From NCBI GenBank assembly GCA_020860565.1, contig JAJBUA010000015.1, positions 1-57,385 of the forward strand: 57,385 nucleotides of DNA. The letters are read 5' to 3'. The stretch is from Clostridiales bacterium (GTDB lineage: Bacteria > Bacillota > Clostridia > Lachnospirales > Lachnospiraceae). Below the pieces are notes generated by a model that saw only the letters and a program-made list of their open reading frames with translations, made no database searches and was not told the origin of the DNA. Numbering within the stretch: the first letter of the stretch is position 1; each line of letters opens with the position of its first letter. The position numbers were made by a program, and so were the translations under genes. Below are positions 17,076 through 25,412 of this stretch, in pieces.

Positions 17076-18533
17076 ATGAGCAACTATTATCTTGCTGTCG
17101 ACATCGGTGCCTCTTCCGGACGGCACATGTTAGGAAAGGTTGAAGATGGCAAAATCATTCTGGAGGAGGTTTATCGCTTCGAGAATCGACAGATCAGGCG
17201 TGACGGTCATGATTGCTGGGACATGAAAAATCTGTGGGACGGTATTTTGAATGGTCTGAAGGCCTGCAAGGATGCCGGAAAGATCCCCGCAACGGTAGGC
17301 ATCGATACCTGGGCGGTTGATTATGTGCTGCTGGATGAGAATGATCAGATCCTGGGCGATGCGGTGGCTTACCGGGATGGCCGCACAGAGGGCATGGATC
17401 AGTGGGTGGACTCCAGAATTTCTCCGGAGGAACTGTACGCAAAAACCGGTATCCAGAAACAGATTTTTAATACCATTTACCAGTTGACTGCGCAAAAACA
17501 GGAAGATCCCAGACAGCTGGAACAGGCAAAGAGTTTACTGATGATCCCGGATTATTTCCATTTTTTACTGACCGGGGTCAAAAAACAGGAGTATACCAAT
17601 GCCACCAGCACCAATCTGGTGAATGCCGATCAGAAAGTGTGGGATTATGGGCTGATTTCAAAACTGGATCTTCCGACTGAGCTTTTCGGTGAATTGTCTA
17701 TGCCAGGTACCATAGCAGGGGATTTTTCTGCGGAGATTCAGAAAGAGGTCGGTTTTTGCAGCACGGTGGTGCTGCCGGCCACCCATGATACCGGTTCGGC
17801 TTTTCTGGCGGTTCCTGCCAGAGATGACCGCGCGGTATATCTTTCCAGTGGTACATGGTCACTGCTGGGAGTGGAGAACGAGGAACCGATCACCAGTGAG
17901 GAAAGCCGCGCGGAGAATTTTACCAACGAGGGCGGCGCCTGGTACCGATACCGTTATCTGAAAAATATTATGGGGCTGTGGATGATCCAGTCCATCCGCC
18001 GGGAACTCAATGGAGTTAATTATGTTGCCGGCAAGACTGTCCGTACTGCGGCAGAAAAGCAATGGTCATTTCCGGATCTGATTGCTGCGGCAAAGGAGGC
18101 AGAAGCGTTTTCTTCCGTCGTTGATGTTGATGATGCCTGTTTCCTGGCTCCGGAAAGTATGATTCAGGCAGTGAAAGATGCCTGTGCCAGAACCGGTCAG
18201 CCGGTTCCGGAAACTACAGGCGAGATTATGCGGTGTGTTTATGTCAGCCTGACGAACCGTTATGCCGAAGCGATCCATGATCTGGAAAAGCTGACCGGCA
18301 AAACCTACACCAGTATCAATGTGGTGGGAGGAGGATGTCAGGATCAATATTTAAACCAGCTGACGGCGAATCGCACCGGTTTACCGGTCTATGCGGGTCC
18401 GGTGGAAGGCACGGCTATTGGAAATCTCCTTGTCCAGATGATTCAGGCAGGTGAGTTTGACAGCCTGCAGGAGGCTCGCGACTCGGTTCGCAGAAGCTTT
18501 GATATCCGGGAAATTTTACCGGCCAGATCATGA
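17076..18533 (+). CDS. rhaB: rhamnulokinase
   Basis: 485-aa FGGY-family sugar kinase that phosphorylates L-rhamnulose at O1. The N-terminal phosphate loop reads LAVDIGASSGRHML, a signature that separates RhaB from other FGGY kinases. Then GIDTWAVDYVLLD (about 75-87) and VAYRDGRTEGM lie in the sugar-binding half. A C-terminal ATP site contains NVVGGGCQDQYLNQLTANRTG. Length is normal. It is the first gene of rhaB-rhaM-rhaD, driven by the operator promoter at 16974. Confidence 0.95.
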   Translation: MSNYYLAVDIGASSGRHMLGKVEDGKIILEEVYRFENRQIRRDGHDCWDMKNLWDGILNGLKACKDAGKIPATVGIDTWAVDYVLLDENDQILGDAVAYRDGRTEGMDQWVDSRISPEELYAKTGIQKQIFNTIYQLTAQKQEDPRQLEQAKSLLMIPDYFHFLLTGVKKQEYTNATSTNLVNADQKVWDYGLISKLDLPTELFGELSMPGTIAGDFSAEIQKEVGFCSTVVLPATHDTGSAFLAVPARDDRAVYLSSGTWSLLGVENEEPITSEESRAENFTNEGGAWYRYRYLKNIMGLWMIQSIRRELNGVNYVAGKTVRTAAEKQWSFPDLIAAAKEAEAFSSVVDVDDACFLAPESMIQAVKDACARTGQPVPETTGEIMRCVYVSLTNRYAEAIHDLEKLTGKTYTSINVVGGGCQDQYLNQLTANRTGLPVYAGPVEGTAIGNLLVQMIQAGEFDSLQEARDSVRRSFDIREILPARS

Positions 18534-18617
18534 TGTGCGAAGCAGATCGTGGGAAGGAAAGAGGGTCTTTTATTACTATTTGTGCCGTCAACGAAAAGGC
18601 GGAGGATTGGAGATAAA

Positions 18618-18950
18618 ATGAATGAAAAGAAGGCAGAACGGTACGCCTGGAAAGGCCGTGTGATACCCGGAAAACAGGATGAATATAAACGCCGGCATGA
18701 TGCGATCTGGCCGGAAATGAAACAGGTTCTGAAAGACGCCGGCATTTGTCACTACAGTATCTGGATGACCGGTGATGAACTGTTTGGCTATTATGAATGC
18801 GGGAAGGGCATCGAATATGCTGACAGAGTGCAGGCAGAAAGTGAAGTCGTCGCCCGCTGGGACGAGTATATGAAGGATGTTCTGATCATGGAGAAGGATC
18901 CGGAAACCGGCGCTCAGCCTCTGCTGAGGCAGGTATTCTGGCTGGAGTGA
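18618..18950 (+). CDS. rhaM: L-rhamnose mutarotase
   Basis: 110-aa enzyme interconverting alpha- and beta-L-rhamnose. ATG 18618 is 5 bases from GGAG; this gives the usual family length. Family features seen are RYAWKGRVIPGKQDEYKRRHD with the catalytic-type His, HYSIWMTGDELFGYYE, and a C-terminal LLRQVFWLE. It lies 84 bases after rhaB and 33 before rhaD. Confidence 0.92.
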   Translation: MNEKKAERYAWKGRVIPGKQDEYKRRHDAIWPEMKQVLKDAGICHYSIWMTGDELFGYYECGKGIEYADRVQAESEVVARWDEYMKDVLIMEKDPETGAQPLLRQVFWLE

Positions 18951-18983
18951 TACCATCGGACCGATGGAGAAAGGAAGACTACG

Positions 18984-19814
18984 ATGAGAGTTTTGGATGC
19001 TGAATTTATGAAAGGCTTTATGCGTATGGCGGATGACGGCTGGCAGCAGGGCTGGCATGAACGCAATGGCGGTAATCTTACGTATCGGATGAAGCCGGAA
19101 GAAGTGGAGGCGGTTCGTGAAGAATTGTCATTTGACGGTGAGTGGAAAGAGATTGGCACCAGTGTGCCCGGTCTGGCCGGTGAGTTTTTTGTGGCTACCG
19201 GATCGGGAAAATATTTTCGCAATGTCATGCGCGACCCGGCTGATTCCTGTGCGATCTGCGAGATCGATGGAGCGGGTGAAAAATACCGTGTGTGCTGGGG
19301 ACTGGTAAACGGTGGGAGACCGACCAGTGAATTCCCGTCTCATCTGATGAATCACGAAGTAAAAAAAGCCGCTACCAATGGCGCCTATCGTGTGATCTAT
19401 CATGCTCATCCGGCTAATACGATCGCGCTGACGTTTGTGCTGCCGCTGACGGATGAGGCTTTTACGAGAGAGTTATGGGAGATGGCAACGGAGTGCCCGG
19501 TGGTATTTCCGGGAGGAATCGGTGTGGTGCCGTGGATGGTTCCCGGCGGACGTGATATCGCCGTAGCAACGTCAGAACTGATGAAACAGTACGATGTGGC
19601 GATCTGGGCGCATCATGGTATGTTCTGCTCAGGTGAGAATTTTGATCTGACCTTTGGTTTGATGCATACTGTAGAAAAATCCGCTGAAATACTGGTAAAG
19701 GTAATATCTATGACGGGCGGTACCAAACGCCAGACCATTCAGCCGGACGATTTCCGGCATCTGGCGGCAGATTTTGGTGTGACACTTCCGGAAAAGTTCC
19801 TGTATGAGAAATAA
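18984..19814 (+). CDS. rhaD: rhamnulose-1-phosphate aldolase
   Basis: 276-aa class II aldolase that splits L-rhamnulose-1-phosphate into dihydroxyacetone phosphate and L-lactaldehyde. Zinc ligands lie in YHAHPANT (about 135-142) and in WAHHGMFCSG (about 212-221); the catalytic Glu is expected in the stretch GGRPTSEFPSH. Start ATG 18984 follows GGAGAAAGGAAG. The lactaldehyde product is the substrate of the reductase at 19901. Confidence 0.94.
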   Translation: MRVLDAEFMKGFMRMADDGWQQGWHERNGGNLTYRMKPEEVEAVREELSFDGEWKEIGTSVPGLAGEFFVATGSGKYFRNVMRDPADSCAICEIDGAGEKYRVCWGLVNGGRPTSEFPSHLMNHEVKKAATNGAYRVIYHAHPANTIALTFVLPLTDEAFTRELWEMATECPVVFPGGIGVVPWMVPGGRDIAVATSELMKQYDVAIWAHHGMFCSGENFDLTFGLMHTVEKSAEILVKVISMTGGTKRQTIQPDDFRHLAADFGVTLPEKFLYEK

Positions 19815-19900
19815 ATAAGGTTATAATATCTTTGCGGCATCTGGTAAAATAATAAAGATAAAACAATAATAAAATAACAAAGAAAGAGAGGAATTATCTT

Positions 19901-21043
19901 ATGGTCAATCGTTTTGTACTGAACGGCGTTTCTTATCACGGCAAGGGAGCCATCCAGGAGATTCCGGGCATTATCCAGAGCAAGGGCTTTCAGAAGGCGT
20001 TCATCGCTTCTGACCCGGATCTGGTAAAGTTCAATGTCACGAAAAAAATCACCGATCTGCTGGATGCGGCTGGCATGGCTTATGAGGTTTATTCGGATAT
20101 TAAACCGAATCCTACCATTGAAAACGTTCTTTCCGGTGTAGAAGCTTACAAAAAATCCGGTGCGGATTACATGATTACTGTTGGCGGCGGATCGTCCATG
20201 GATACCGGAAAAGCAATCGGTATCATCATCAACAACCCCGAGTTTGCCGACGTCCGTTCTCTGGAGGGCGTAGCGCCGACAAAGAACCGCACCGTCTATA
20301 CGATTGCAGTACCGACAACAGCGGGTACCGCGGCGGAAGCAACGATTAACTACGTAATCACGGATGTGGAAAAGAAACGGAAATTTGTCTGTGTCGATGT
20401 CAATGATATCCCGGATATCGCTATCGTTGATCCGGATATGATGTCTACGATGCCGAAGGGGCTGACTGCTTCGACCGGTATGGATGCTCTGACTCATGCC
20501 ATTGAGGGTTATACTACCAGGGCCGCCTGGGAGCTGGCTGACTGTCTGAATCTGGAAGCGATTAAGCTGATTTCCAGAAACCTTCGTGCCGCTGTTCAGA
20601 ATGAGCAGGAAGGCCGTGAGGGCATGGCTCTGGGTCAGTTTGTTACCGGTATGGCGTTTTCTAATGTCGGTCTGGGCATTGCTCATTCCATGGCTCACAC
20701 ACTGGGAGCTGTGTATGACACTCCTCACGGCGTAGCCTGTGCGATGATGCTGCCGATCGTTATGGAATTCAACGCTGATGCGACAGGTGATAAGTTTAAG
20801 TACATTGCGGAAGCTATGGGTGTGGATGTTACCGGAATGGATCAGGCTGCGTATCGCAAGGCCGCGATTGATGCCGTCCGCCAGTTGTCCATCGATGTAG
20901 GGATTCCCACCAAGTTGGATAAGCTGAAGGAAGAGGATCTCGATTTCCTGGCAGAATCCGCTGCTGCGGACGCCTGCGCTCCGGGCAATCCGAAAGACGC
21001 TTCGATTGAAGACTTTAAGAATCTGTTCCGCAAACTGATGTAA
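19901..21043 (+). CDS. fucO: lactaldehyde reductase (iron-dependent alcohol dehydrogenase)
   Basis: 380-aa group III alcohol dehydrogenase of the FucO type, reducing L-lactaldehyde to (S)-1,2-propanediol with NADH. The nucleotide site GGGSSMDTGKAIG is at about 98-110. The iron-binding region includes DALTHAIEGYTTRAA and AHSMAHTLGAVYDTPHG. The first residues MVNRFVLNGVSYHGKGA are typical of FucO. It follows rhaD by 86 bases, in which I see an A/T-rich stretch but no clear terminator, so it may be part of the rha transcript or have its own promoter. Confidence 0.92.
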   Translation: MVNRFVLNGVSYHGKGAIQEIPGIIQSKGFQKAFIASDPDLVKFNVTKKITDLLDAAGMAYEVYSDIKPNPTIENVLSGVEAYKKSGADYMITVGGGSSMDTGKAIGIIINNPEFADVRSLEGVAPTKNRTVYTIAVPTTAGTAAEATINYVITDVEKKRKFVCVDVNDIPDIAIVDPDMMSTMPKGLTASTGMDALTHAIEGYTTRAAWELADCLNLEAIKLISRNLRAAVQNEQEGREGMALGQFVTGMAFSNVGLGIAHSMAHTLGAVYDTPHGVACAMMLPIVMEFNADATGDKFKYIAEAMGVDVTGMDQAAYRKAAIDAVRQLSIDVGIPTKLDKLKEEDLDFLAESAAADACAPGNPKDASIEDFKNLFRKLM

Positions 21044-21119
21044 GATTGCGGGGATATATTTCACAGCCATTCCTGTTTTATCTGAATGCCTATGTGTTCA
21101 GATGGATTCCTTCTACAAA

Positions 21120-21173
21120 CCACAGACGCTCAAATCTCTGCTTCAGGCTTAGATTTGAGCGCTTGTGGTTTTT
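21120..21173 (+). terminator. intrinsic terminator after fucO
   Basis: Arms 21120-21137 and 21151-21168 pair over about 18 positions with two weak pairs, followed by TTTTT (21169-21173). Confidence 0.88.
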
Positions 21174-21266
21174 ATGCACAGGGCCGGGGAAGGTGTTTTG
21201 CGGTTGACATCGCACCCGGTCCGCGCAGGCGAGCAGGAGACGAAAGGTCGTCTCCTGCTCGATCAT
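21174..21266 (+). repeat. terminator-following structured repeat, copy B
   Basis: Starts directly after the fucO terminator U-tract with ATGCACAGG. Stem I is 21181-21188 with 21215-21222 (one G-U pair) around an inner TGCG/CGCA stem. Stem II is 21230-21243 with 21248-21261 (14 perfect pairs, loop AAGG). Compared with copy A at 10561, at least three stem II positions change on both sides so that pairing is kept. Confidence 0.75.
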
Positions 21267-21289
21267 GCTGCTCGATCACACTCAGCCTG

Positions 21290-21318
21290 TTGTGATTAAA
21301 GGGGAAAGATGGTATACT
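21290..21318 (+). promoter_or_regulatory. promoter of the AraC-family gene
   Basis: TTGTGA (21290-21295) and TATACT (21313-21318) spaced by 17 bases, 60 bases before ATG 21379. Confidence 0.65.
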
Positions 21319-21378
21319 GAAATTTACAGGAACCCAGATGATGGATGAGAAAAATGTTATCGAATCAGGAGAAATCAT

Positions 21379-22359
21379 ATGAACGCAGAGTTGTTCCGAA
21401 TGCTGAAGCGAATCACACCGGAGGAAAAAGCGGCCTTAGACGGCCAGAAAAATGTTCAGTGGTCCATTTACACGGATCAGCCGAAGCAAAGCGTGATTGA
21501 GCATGAAAAGCTGATCGCGGAAAACCGTTTGATTACCGCGCGGAAACATACCCGTTTTGTTTATTTTCCGCCGCACAGACATAATTATGTCGAATTCTTT
21601 TATGTTCTGTCCGGTTCGATTACTCACAGAGTAGAAGGGAAAAAGCTGGTTGTCGGCAGTGGAGAACTGTTGTTTATGAACCAGCACACGGAGCATGAAA
21701 TTCTGCCGTGCGGAGCAGACGACCTGGCGATCAATCTGATCATCATGCCCACCTTTTTTGAAGAAGTGAGGGAGATGGTAGGTAAGGAAAATATTCTGGC
21801 GGAATTCATGGTAAACGTACTGCAGCAGGAGGAAAGTCTTGCGCAGTATCTGTACTTTCCGGTCGCAGCAGATCTTTGCATTCAGAACCTGGCGGAAAAT
21901 ATCGTCTATTCTATTCTATGCAGACAGCATAACGAAGAACGGGTTCTCAGTATTTCCATGGGACTGCTTTTTTTGCATCTGCTGAATGTGGCGGAGCAGG
22001 TTCAGATCCCGTCAGAACATGAAAACGGGAATATGCTGATTCTTGCAGTGGAGCAGTATATTCATGATGAGTATCGGACGGGAACTTTGAACGAACTGGC
22101 GCTGAGCACGGGATACTCGGCTCCTGCGCTCAGTCGGCTGATCAAAAAGCACACAGGAACTACTTTTAAAGAATTGCAGGCAAAACGGCGTATGGAACAG
22201 GTGGTAAACCTGCTGCGTGACACCGATCAGTCAATCAATGAGATCGCCGTTTCTGTGGGATATGAGAATCAGAGTTTTTTCTATAAGCGGTTTCAGCGTG
22301 AATTTGGCATGAATCCCGGTGAGGTTCGGCAAAATCTGCGCAACAAATGGAACAAATAA
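21379..22359 (+). CDS. AraC-family rhamnose regulator
   Basis: 326-aa transcription factor. An N-terminal cupin-type ligand domain (about 50-115, with PPHRHNYVEFFYVLSGSITH and NQHTEHEI) should bind the sugar. A C-terminal double helix-turn-helix (about 225-320) has LSTGYSAPALSRLIKKHTG and the family signature EIAVSVGYENQSFFYKRFQREFG. ATG 21379 follows AGGAGAAATC. It sits between the two rha transcription units, and its stop codon directly precedes the second operator. It very likely activates both units on rhamnose; target assignment is inference. Confidence 0.88.
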   Translation: MNAELFRMLKRITPEEKAALDGQKNVQWSIYTDQPKQSVIEHEKLIAENRLITARKHTRFVYFPPHRHNYVEFFYVLSGSITHRVEGKKLVVGSGELLFMNQHTEHEILPCGADDLAINLIIMPTFFEEVREMVGKENILAEFMVNVLQQEESLAQYLYFPVAADLCIQNLAENIVYSILCRQHNEERVLSISMGLLFLHLLNVAEQVQIPSEHENGNMLILAVEQYIHDEYRTGTLNELALSTGYSAPALSRLIKKHTGTTFKELQAKRRMEQVVNLLRDTDQSINEIAVSVGYENQSFFYKRFQREFGMNPGEVRQNLRNKWNK

Positions 22360-22415
22360 TGTCAGTGAAAAAATCAAAAATTGTCATTTTTAAACAACAT
22401 CCATGATTTTATAAT
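22360..22415 (+). promoter_or_regulatory. rha operator and promoter of the isomerase gene
   Basis: TGTCA half-sites at 22360 and 22382, TTTTTA -35 at 22387-22392 and TATAAT at 22410-22415. Spacings are identical to those of the rhaB promoter at 16974. The first half-site begins one base after the regulator's stop codon. Confidence 0.8.
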
Positions 22416-22471
22416 GAAACTATCAAATGATATATCAGGATCGTTTCAATTTCAACATGGAGGTTAAAATT

Positions 22472-23890
22472 ATGTTAGTTGACACAAAGGCAAGAATCGG
22501 TGTTTTTTCCATTGCGCTGGGCGCTTATCTGCCGCAGTTTCCTTCTCTGGTGCCGGAATTTCAGGCGCAGTATGAAGCATTTAAAAAGACGATTCCGGAT
22601 ACGGTGGAGATCGTGGACGGCGGTATGGTGACGACCAAGGAACAGTCGCAGGCGGCCGGAGATCTCTTCCGCGGCGCGGATGTTGATCTGGTCTTTTTGC
22701 AGCTGCTCACCTATGCAACGTCTTATAATATGCTGCCGGCAGTCAAGGATCTGGATGTTCCGGTGGTACTGGTAAACGTCCAGAAGCTGAAGGCACTGGA
22801 TTATGACCATACCGACATTGCATCCTGGCTGGGCGAGGGCTATGCCTGCGGCGCAGTAGGAGAGATGGTTGCAGATCTGGAACGTTTTGGCAAGCGCCAT
22901 GCGGTGATTACCGGTGTGGTAGAAGGAGGCGACGATCAAGTGCAGGCGGAGATCGACGACTGGTGCCGGGCGGCACAGGTGCGCCGGCGTTTCCGTGATA
23001 CCAATATTGCCCAGATCGGACGTCCTTATCCGGGTATGATGGATCTGTATATTGATGAATCCAATATTTACCGTCGGATGCATCTGTATACGAAGCAGTT
23101 TGACTGGGAAAAGATGTGGGCGATTGCCGATGATATCCATGATGAAGATACGATCCGGGCAAAAGCACAGGATATTCTGGATACGTTTGATATCGAAGGC
23201 GGCGGCAGCATCGAAGAAGTCTGGGAAATGGCAAAATATGTGGTGGCTTTTGAAAAATGGGTGAAGGAAGAAAAACTTGGTCTGATCGCTTCGCATTATG
23301 ATGGTTATGCCCAGGGCAGGGCCGGCGTGTTGGACAGCATGCTGATTCCCGCATTCTCGATGCTGATTAAGCAGGGAACTGCCTGTGCGGTAGAAGGCGA
23401 CATGAAGGTTGCCATGGCCATGAGCATTCTCAAAACCATTTCCGGCACCGGTCAGCTGGCAGAGATGTATTCTCTGGATTTCAACGATGATATCGCGATT
23501 ATCGGTCACAGCGGATCCGGCGATGCGGATATCTCCGGGAAAAAGCCTACGATGAAGATTGTGAAAGTATTTCATGGAAAGACAGGCGGCGGTTATCTGA
23601 CGCAGTTTTATCCTTATACCGGGCCGGTCACTTATCTTGCGATCACGCAGGATGGCAACGGCAATTTTAAGTTTGTTGCGGCGGAAGGTATCAATGAAGA
23701 AGGCAAGATTTTATCCTTTGGCGATACCAATATGCGCACCCGTTTTACCTGTGGGGCGAGGGAGTTTGTGACTCGTTGGAGCGAGTGCGGGCCGACCCAT
23801 CACTTCGCGGCGGCGACAGGACGTCATATCAATACGATTTTAAAGGTCGCGAAAATTTTTAATGTCCCGGTGGATATCGTCACCCGCTGA
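22472..23890 (+). CDS. AraA/FucI-like sugar isomerase, candidate L-rhamnose isomerase
   Basis: 472-aa protein of the L-arabinose/L-fucose isomerase fold. ATG 22472 follows GGAGGT. The N-terminal domain has IGVFSIALGAYLPQFPSL, and a Rossmann-like middle has VDLVFLQLLTYATSYNMLP. Candidate metal ligands are Glu in CAVEGDMK, His in IIGHSGSGD and His residues in GPTHHFAAATGRH. No RhaA-type isomerase is present in the window, although kinase, mutarotase, aldolase and lactaldehyde reductase all are. The gene shares its operator with rhaB, so it is the obvious candidate for converting L-rhamnose to L-rhamnulose. An alternative is isomerisation of another deoxysugar such as L-fucose. Confidence 0.85.
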   Translation: MLVDTKARIGVFSIALGAYLPQFPSLVPEFQAQYEAFKKTIPDTVEIVDGGMVTTKEQSQAAGDLFRGADVDLVFLQLLTYATSYNMLPAVKDLDVPVVLVNVQKLKALDYDHTDIASWLGEGYACGAVGEMVADLERFGKRHAVITGVVEGGDDQVQAEIDDWCRAAQVRRRFRDTNIAQIGRPYPGMMDLYIDESNIYRRMHLYTKQFDWEKMWAIADDIHDEDTIRAKAQDILDTFDIEGGGSIEEVWEMAKYVVAFEKWVKEEKLGLIASHYDGYAQGRAGVLDSMLIPAFSMLIKQGTACAVEGDMKVAMAMSILKTISGTGQLAEMYSLDFNDDIAIIGHSGSGDADISGKKPTMKIVKVFHGKTGGGYLTQFYPYTGPVTYLAITQDGNGNFKFVAAEGINEEGKILSFGDTNMRTRFTCGAREFVTRWSECGPTHHFAAATGRHINTILKVAKIFNVPVDIVTR

Positions 23891-23906
23891 TCGTTTTCAC
23901 GATTCC

Positions 23907-25262
23907 CTATAACCTGCAATACAATGTGATCCACATAGTGAGAAAAGAGGCAGTGCCTCCAATGAGGTTGGAAACCGGCTCAGCAAGAAATACTCCGTCG
24001 GTTCCCAATCCCCAGAGCATGGGGAAGATAAGCGTAAGGGGTACGACGATAATGACCTTGCGCAGCAGAGAGAAAAATACGGCCCGTTTGGCTTTTCCGA
24101 GACTGACAAAGACAGATTGTCCGACAAACTGCAGGCTCATAAATACAAATCCCAGAAAATAAATACGCACGGCATGGATGCCTGATACAAGAGTTTCGGT
24201 GTCATTGGAGAAGAAACGGATAAAAGCGGCAGGAAAGATCTCGATCGTGAGCCAGAGAACGGCAGTATAAATAATGCCGGCAAGCGATACGAAGCGGATA
24301 CCCTGCCGGACTCTGTCGTTTTTTCCGGCTCCGTAATTATAGCCGAGAACCGGCTGGGCTCCACTGGTGATGCCGTTAACCGGCAGCTGCGCGATTTCAC
24401 GGATGCTGCTGATAATCGTCATGATGCCGACATACAGATCTCCGCCATAATTTTGCAGTGTAACATTACAGACGATCTGCACGACGCTGTTGGTTGCCTG
24501 CTGCATAAATCCGCTTACACCAAGGCCCAGAATGGAGAGTACGGTATGTTTTTTTAATTTCATATCAGGCAGCTTCAGGAAAATTTCGATTTCTTTTCTG
24601 CTCAGGAAGCGAATGACCCAGACGGCGGAAACGATCTGGCTGATTACCGTGGCCGCGGCTGCGCCTTTTACGCCGAGGGACAGTCCGAAGATAAAGATCG
24701 GATCCAGAATCAGATTTAAGACAGCTCCGATTACCGTCGTCAGCATGGCAGTTCCCGGAAAACCAAGCGCACTGATGAAACCATTCATCCCGGATGTAGA
24801 CATGGAAAAGAGGATACCGGTCAGATAGACAATCAGATAGTCTTGTGCGTAAGGAAGTGTGGAACTGCTGGCACCAAATAAAATAAGAATCGGATGGAGA
24901 AACATCCGGCAGAGAGTCATAATTATGATGGAAGAAATCAAAATCATGGTAAAGACATTTCCCATGATTTCAGAAGCTTTTTCCTGATGGCCTCTGCCGC
25001 GTTCAATGGAAAAGAGGGGAGCTCCTCCCGTACCAAAGAGGTTTGAAAAGGCCAGTACCAGCGTGGTGACAGGAAATGTCAGTCCGATGCCTGCAAGGGC
25101 CAGACTGCCGGAATGCGGCAGATGGCCGATATAAATACGGTCAACAATATTGTATAGCAGCTGCACCAGCTGGGCCACAGTTAATGGCACGGCCTGAGCT
25201 GTGATGTTTTTCCACATTTTTCCGGACGAGAAGTCTCTCTGTTTATTTTTAAAATGATTCAT
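23907..25262 (-). CDS. MATE family efflux transporter
   Basis: 451-aa minus-strand membrane protein with 12 predicted helices in two repeats. Family features are AVPLTVAQLVQLLYNIVDRIYIGH near the N-terminus and the repeated GAQPVLGYNYGAGKNDRVRQG at about 290-310. MATE proteins export cationic or metabolite-like compounds using Na+ or H+ gradients; the substrate cannot be told. It converges with the isomerase gene (16-base gap) and diverges from the sigma factor gene. Confidence 0.92.
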   Translation of the reverse strand: MNHFKNKQRDFSSGKMWKNITAQAVPLTVAQLVQLLYNIVDRIYIGHLPHSGSLALAGIGLTFPVTTLVLAFSNLFGTGGAPLFSIERGRGHQEKASEIMGNVFTMILISSIIIMTLCRMFLHPILILFGASSSTLPYAQDYLIVYLTGILFSMSTSGMNGFISALGFPGTAMLTTVIGAVLNLILDPIFIFGLSLGVKGAAAATVISQIVSAVWVIRFLSRKEIEIFLKLPDMKLKKHTVLSILGLGVSGFMQQATNSVVQIVCNVTLQNYGGDLYVGIMTIISSIREIAQLPVNGITSGAQPVLGYNYGAGKNDRVRQGIRFVSLAGIIYTAVLWLTIEIFPAAFIRFFSNDTETLVSGIHAVRIYFLGFVFMSLQFVGQSVFVSLGKAKRAVFFSLLRKVIIVVPLTLIFPMLWGLGTDGVFLAEPVSNLIGGTASFLTMWITLYCRL

Positions 25263-25294
25263 GGGGTATTCCTTTGTGAAAAGTCTTTATGATG

Positions 25295-25323
25295 ATTATA
25301 ATACCGGAGATGGGCAAAGGCAA
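25295..25323 (-). promoter_or_regulatory. promoter of the MATE gene
   Basis: On the minus strand TTGCCT (25323-25318) and TATAAT (25300-25295) are 17 bases apart, about 33 bases before the start codon. A 12-base perfect palindrome GTTTCCGGAAAC lies just upstream at 25344-25355 and could be an operator for this or the divergent gene. Confidence 0.65.
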
Positions 25324-25359
25324 TCAGATTCTTTATTCTCCTGGTTTCCGGAAACATGG

Positions 25360-25410
25360 AAAACCACCTGCGCATAGATTATAAATAAGTAAGTGCGCAG
25401 GTGGTTTTTT
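25360..25410 (+). terminator. terminator-like hairpin overlapping the start of sigK
   Basis: Arms 25364-25374 and 25394-25404 pair perfectly over 11 bases, extended by A/T pairs, with a 19-base A/T-rich loop and a TTTTTT run at 25405-25410. No plus-strand gene lies upstream that needs terminating, since the preceding 1.4 kb is antisense to a MATE gene. The 3' arm contains the only Shine-Dalgarno-like sequence (AGGTGG) of the sigma factor gene, so the hairpin could attenuate transcription or hide the ribosome site. Confidence 0.65.
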
Positions 25411-25412
25411 CT

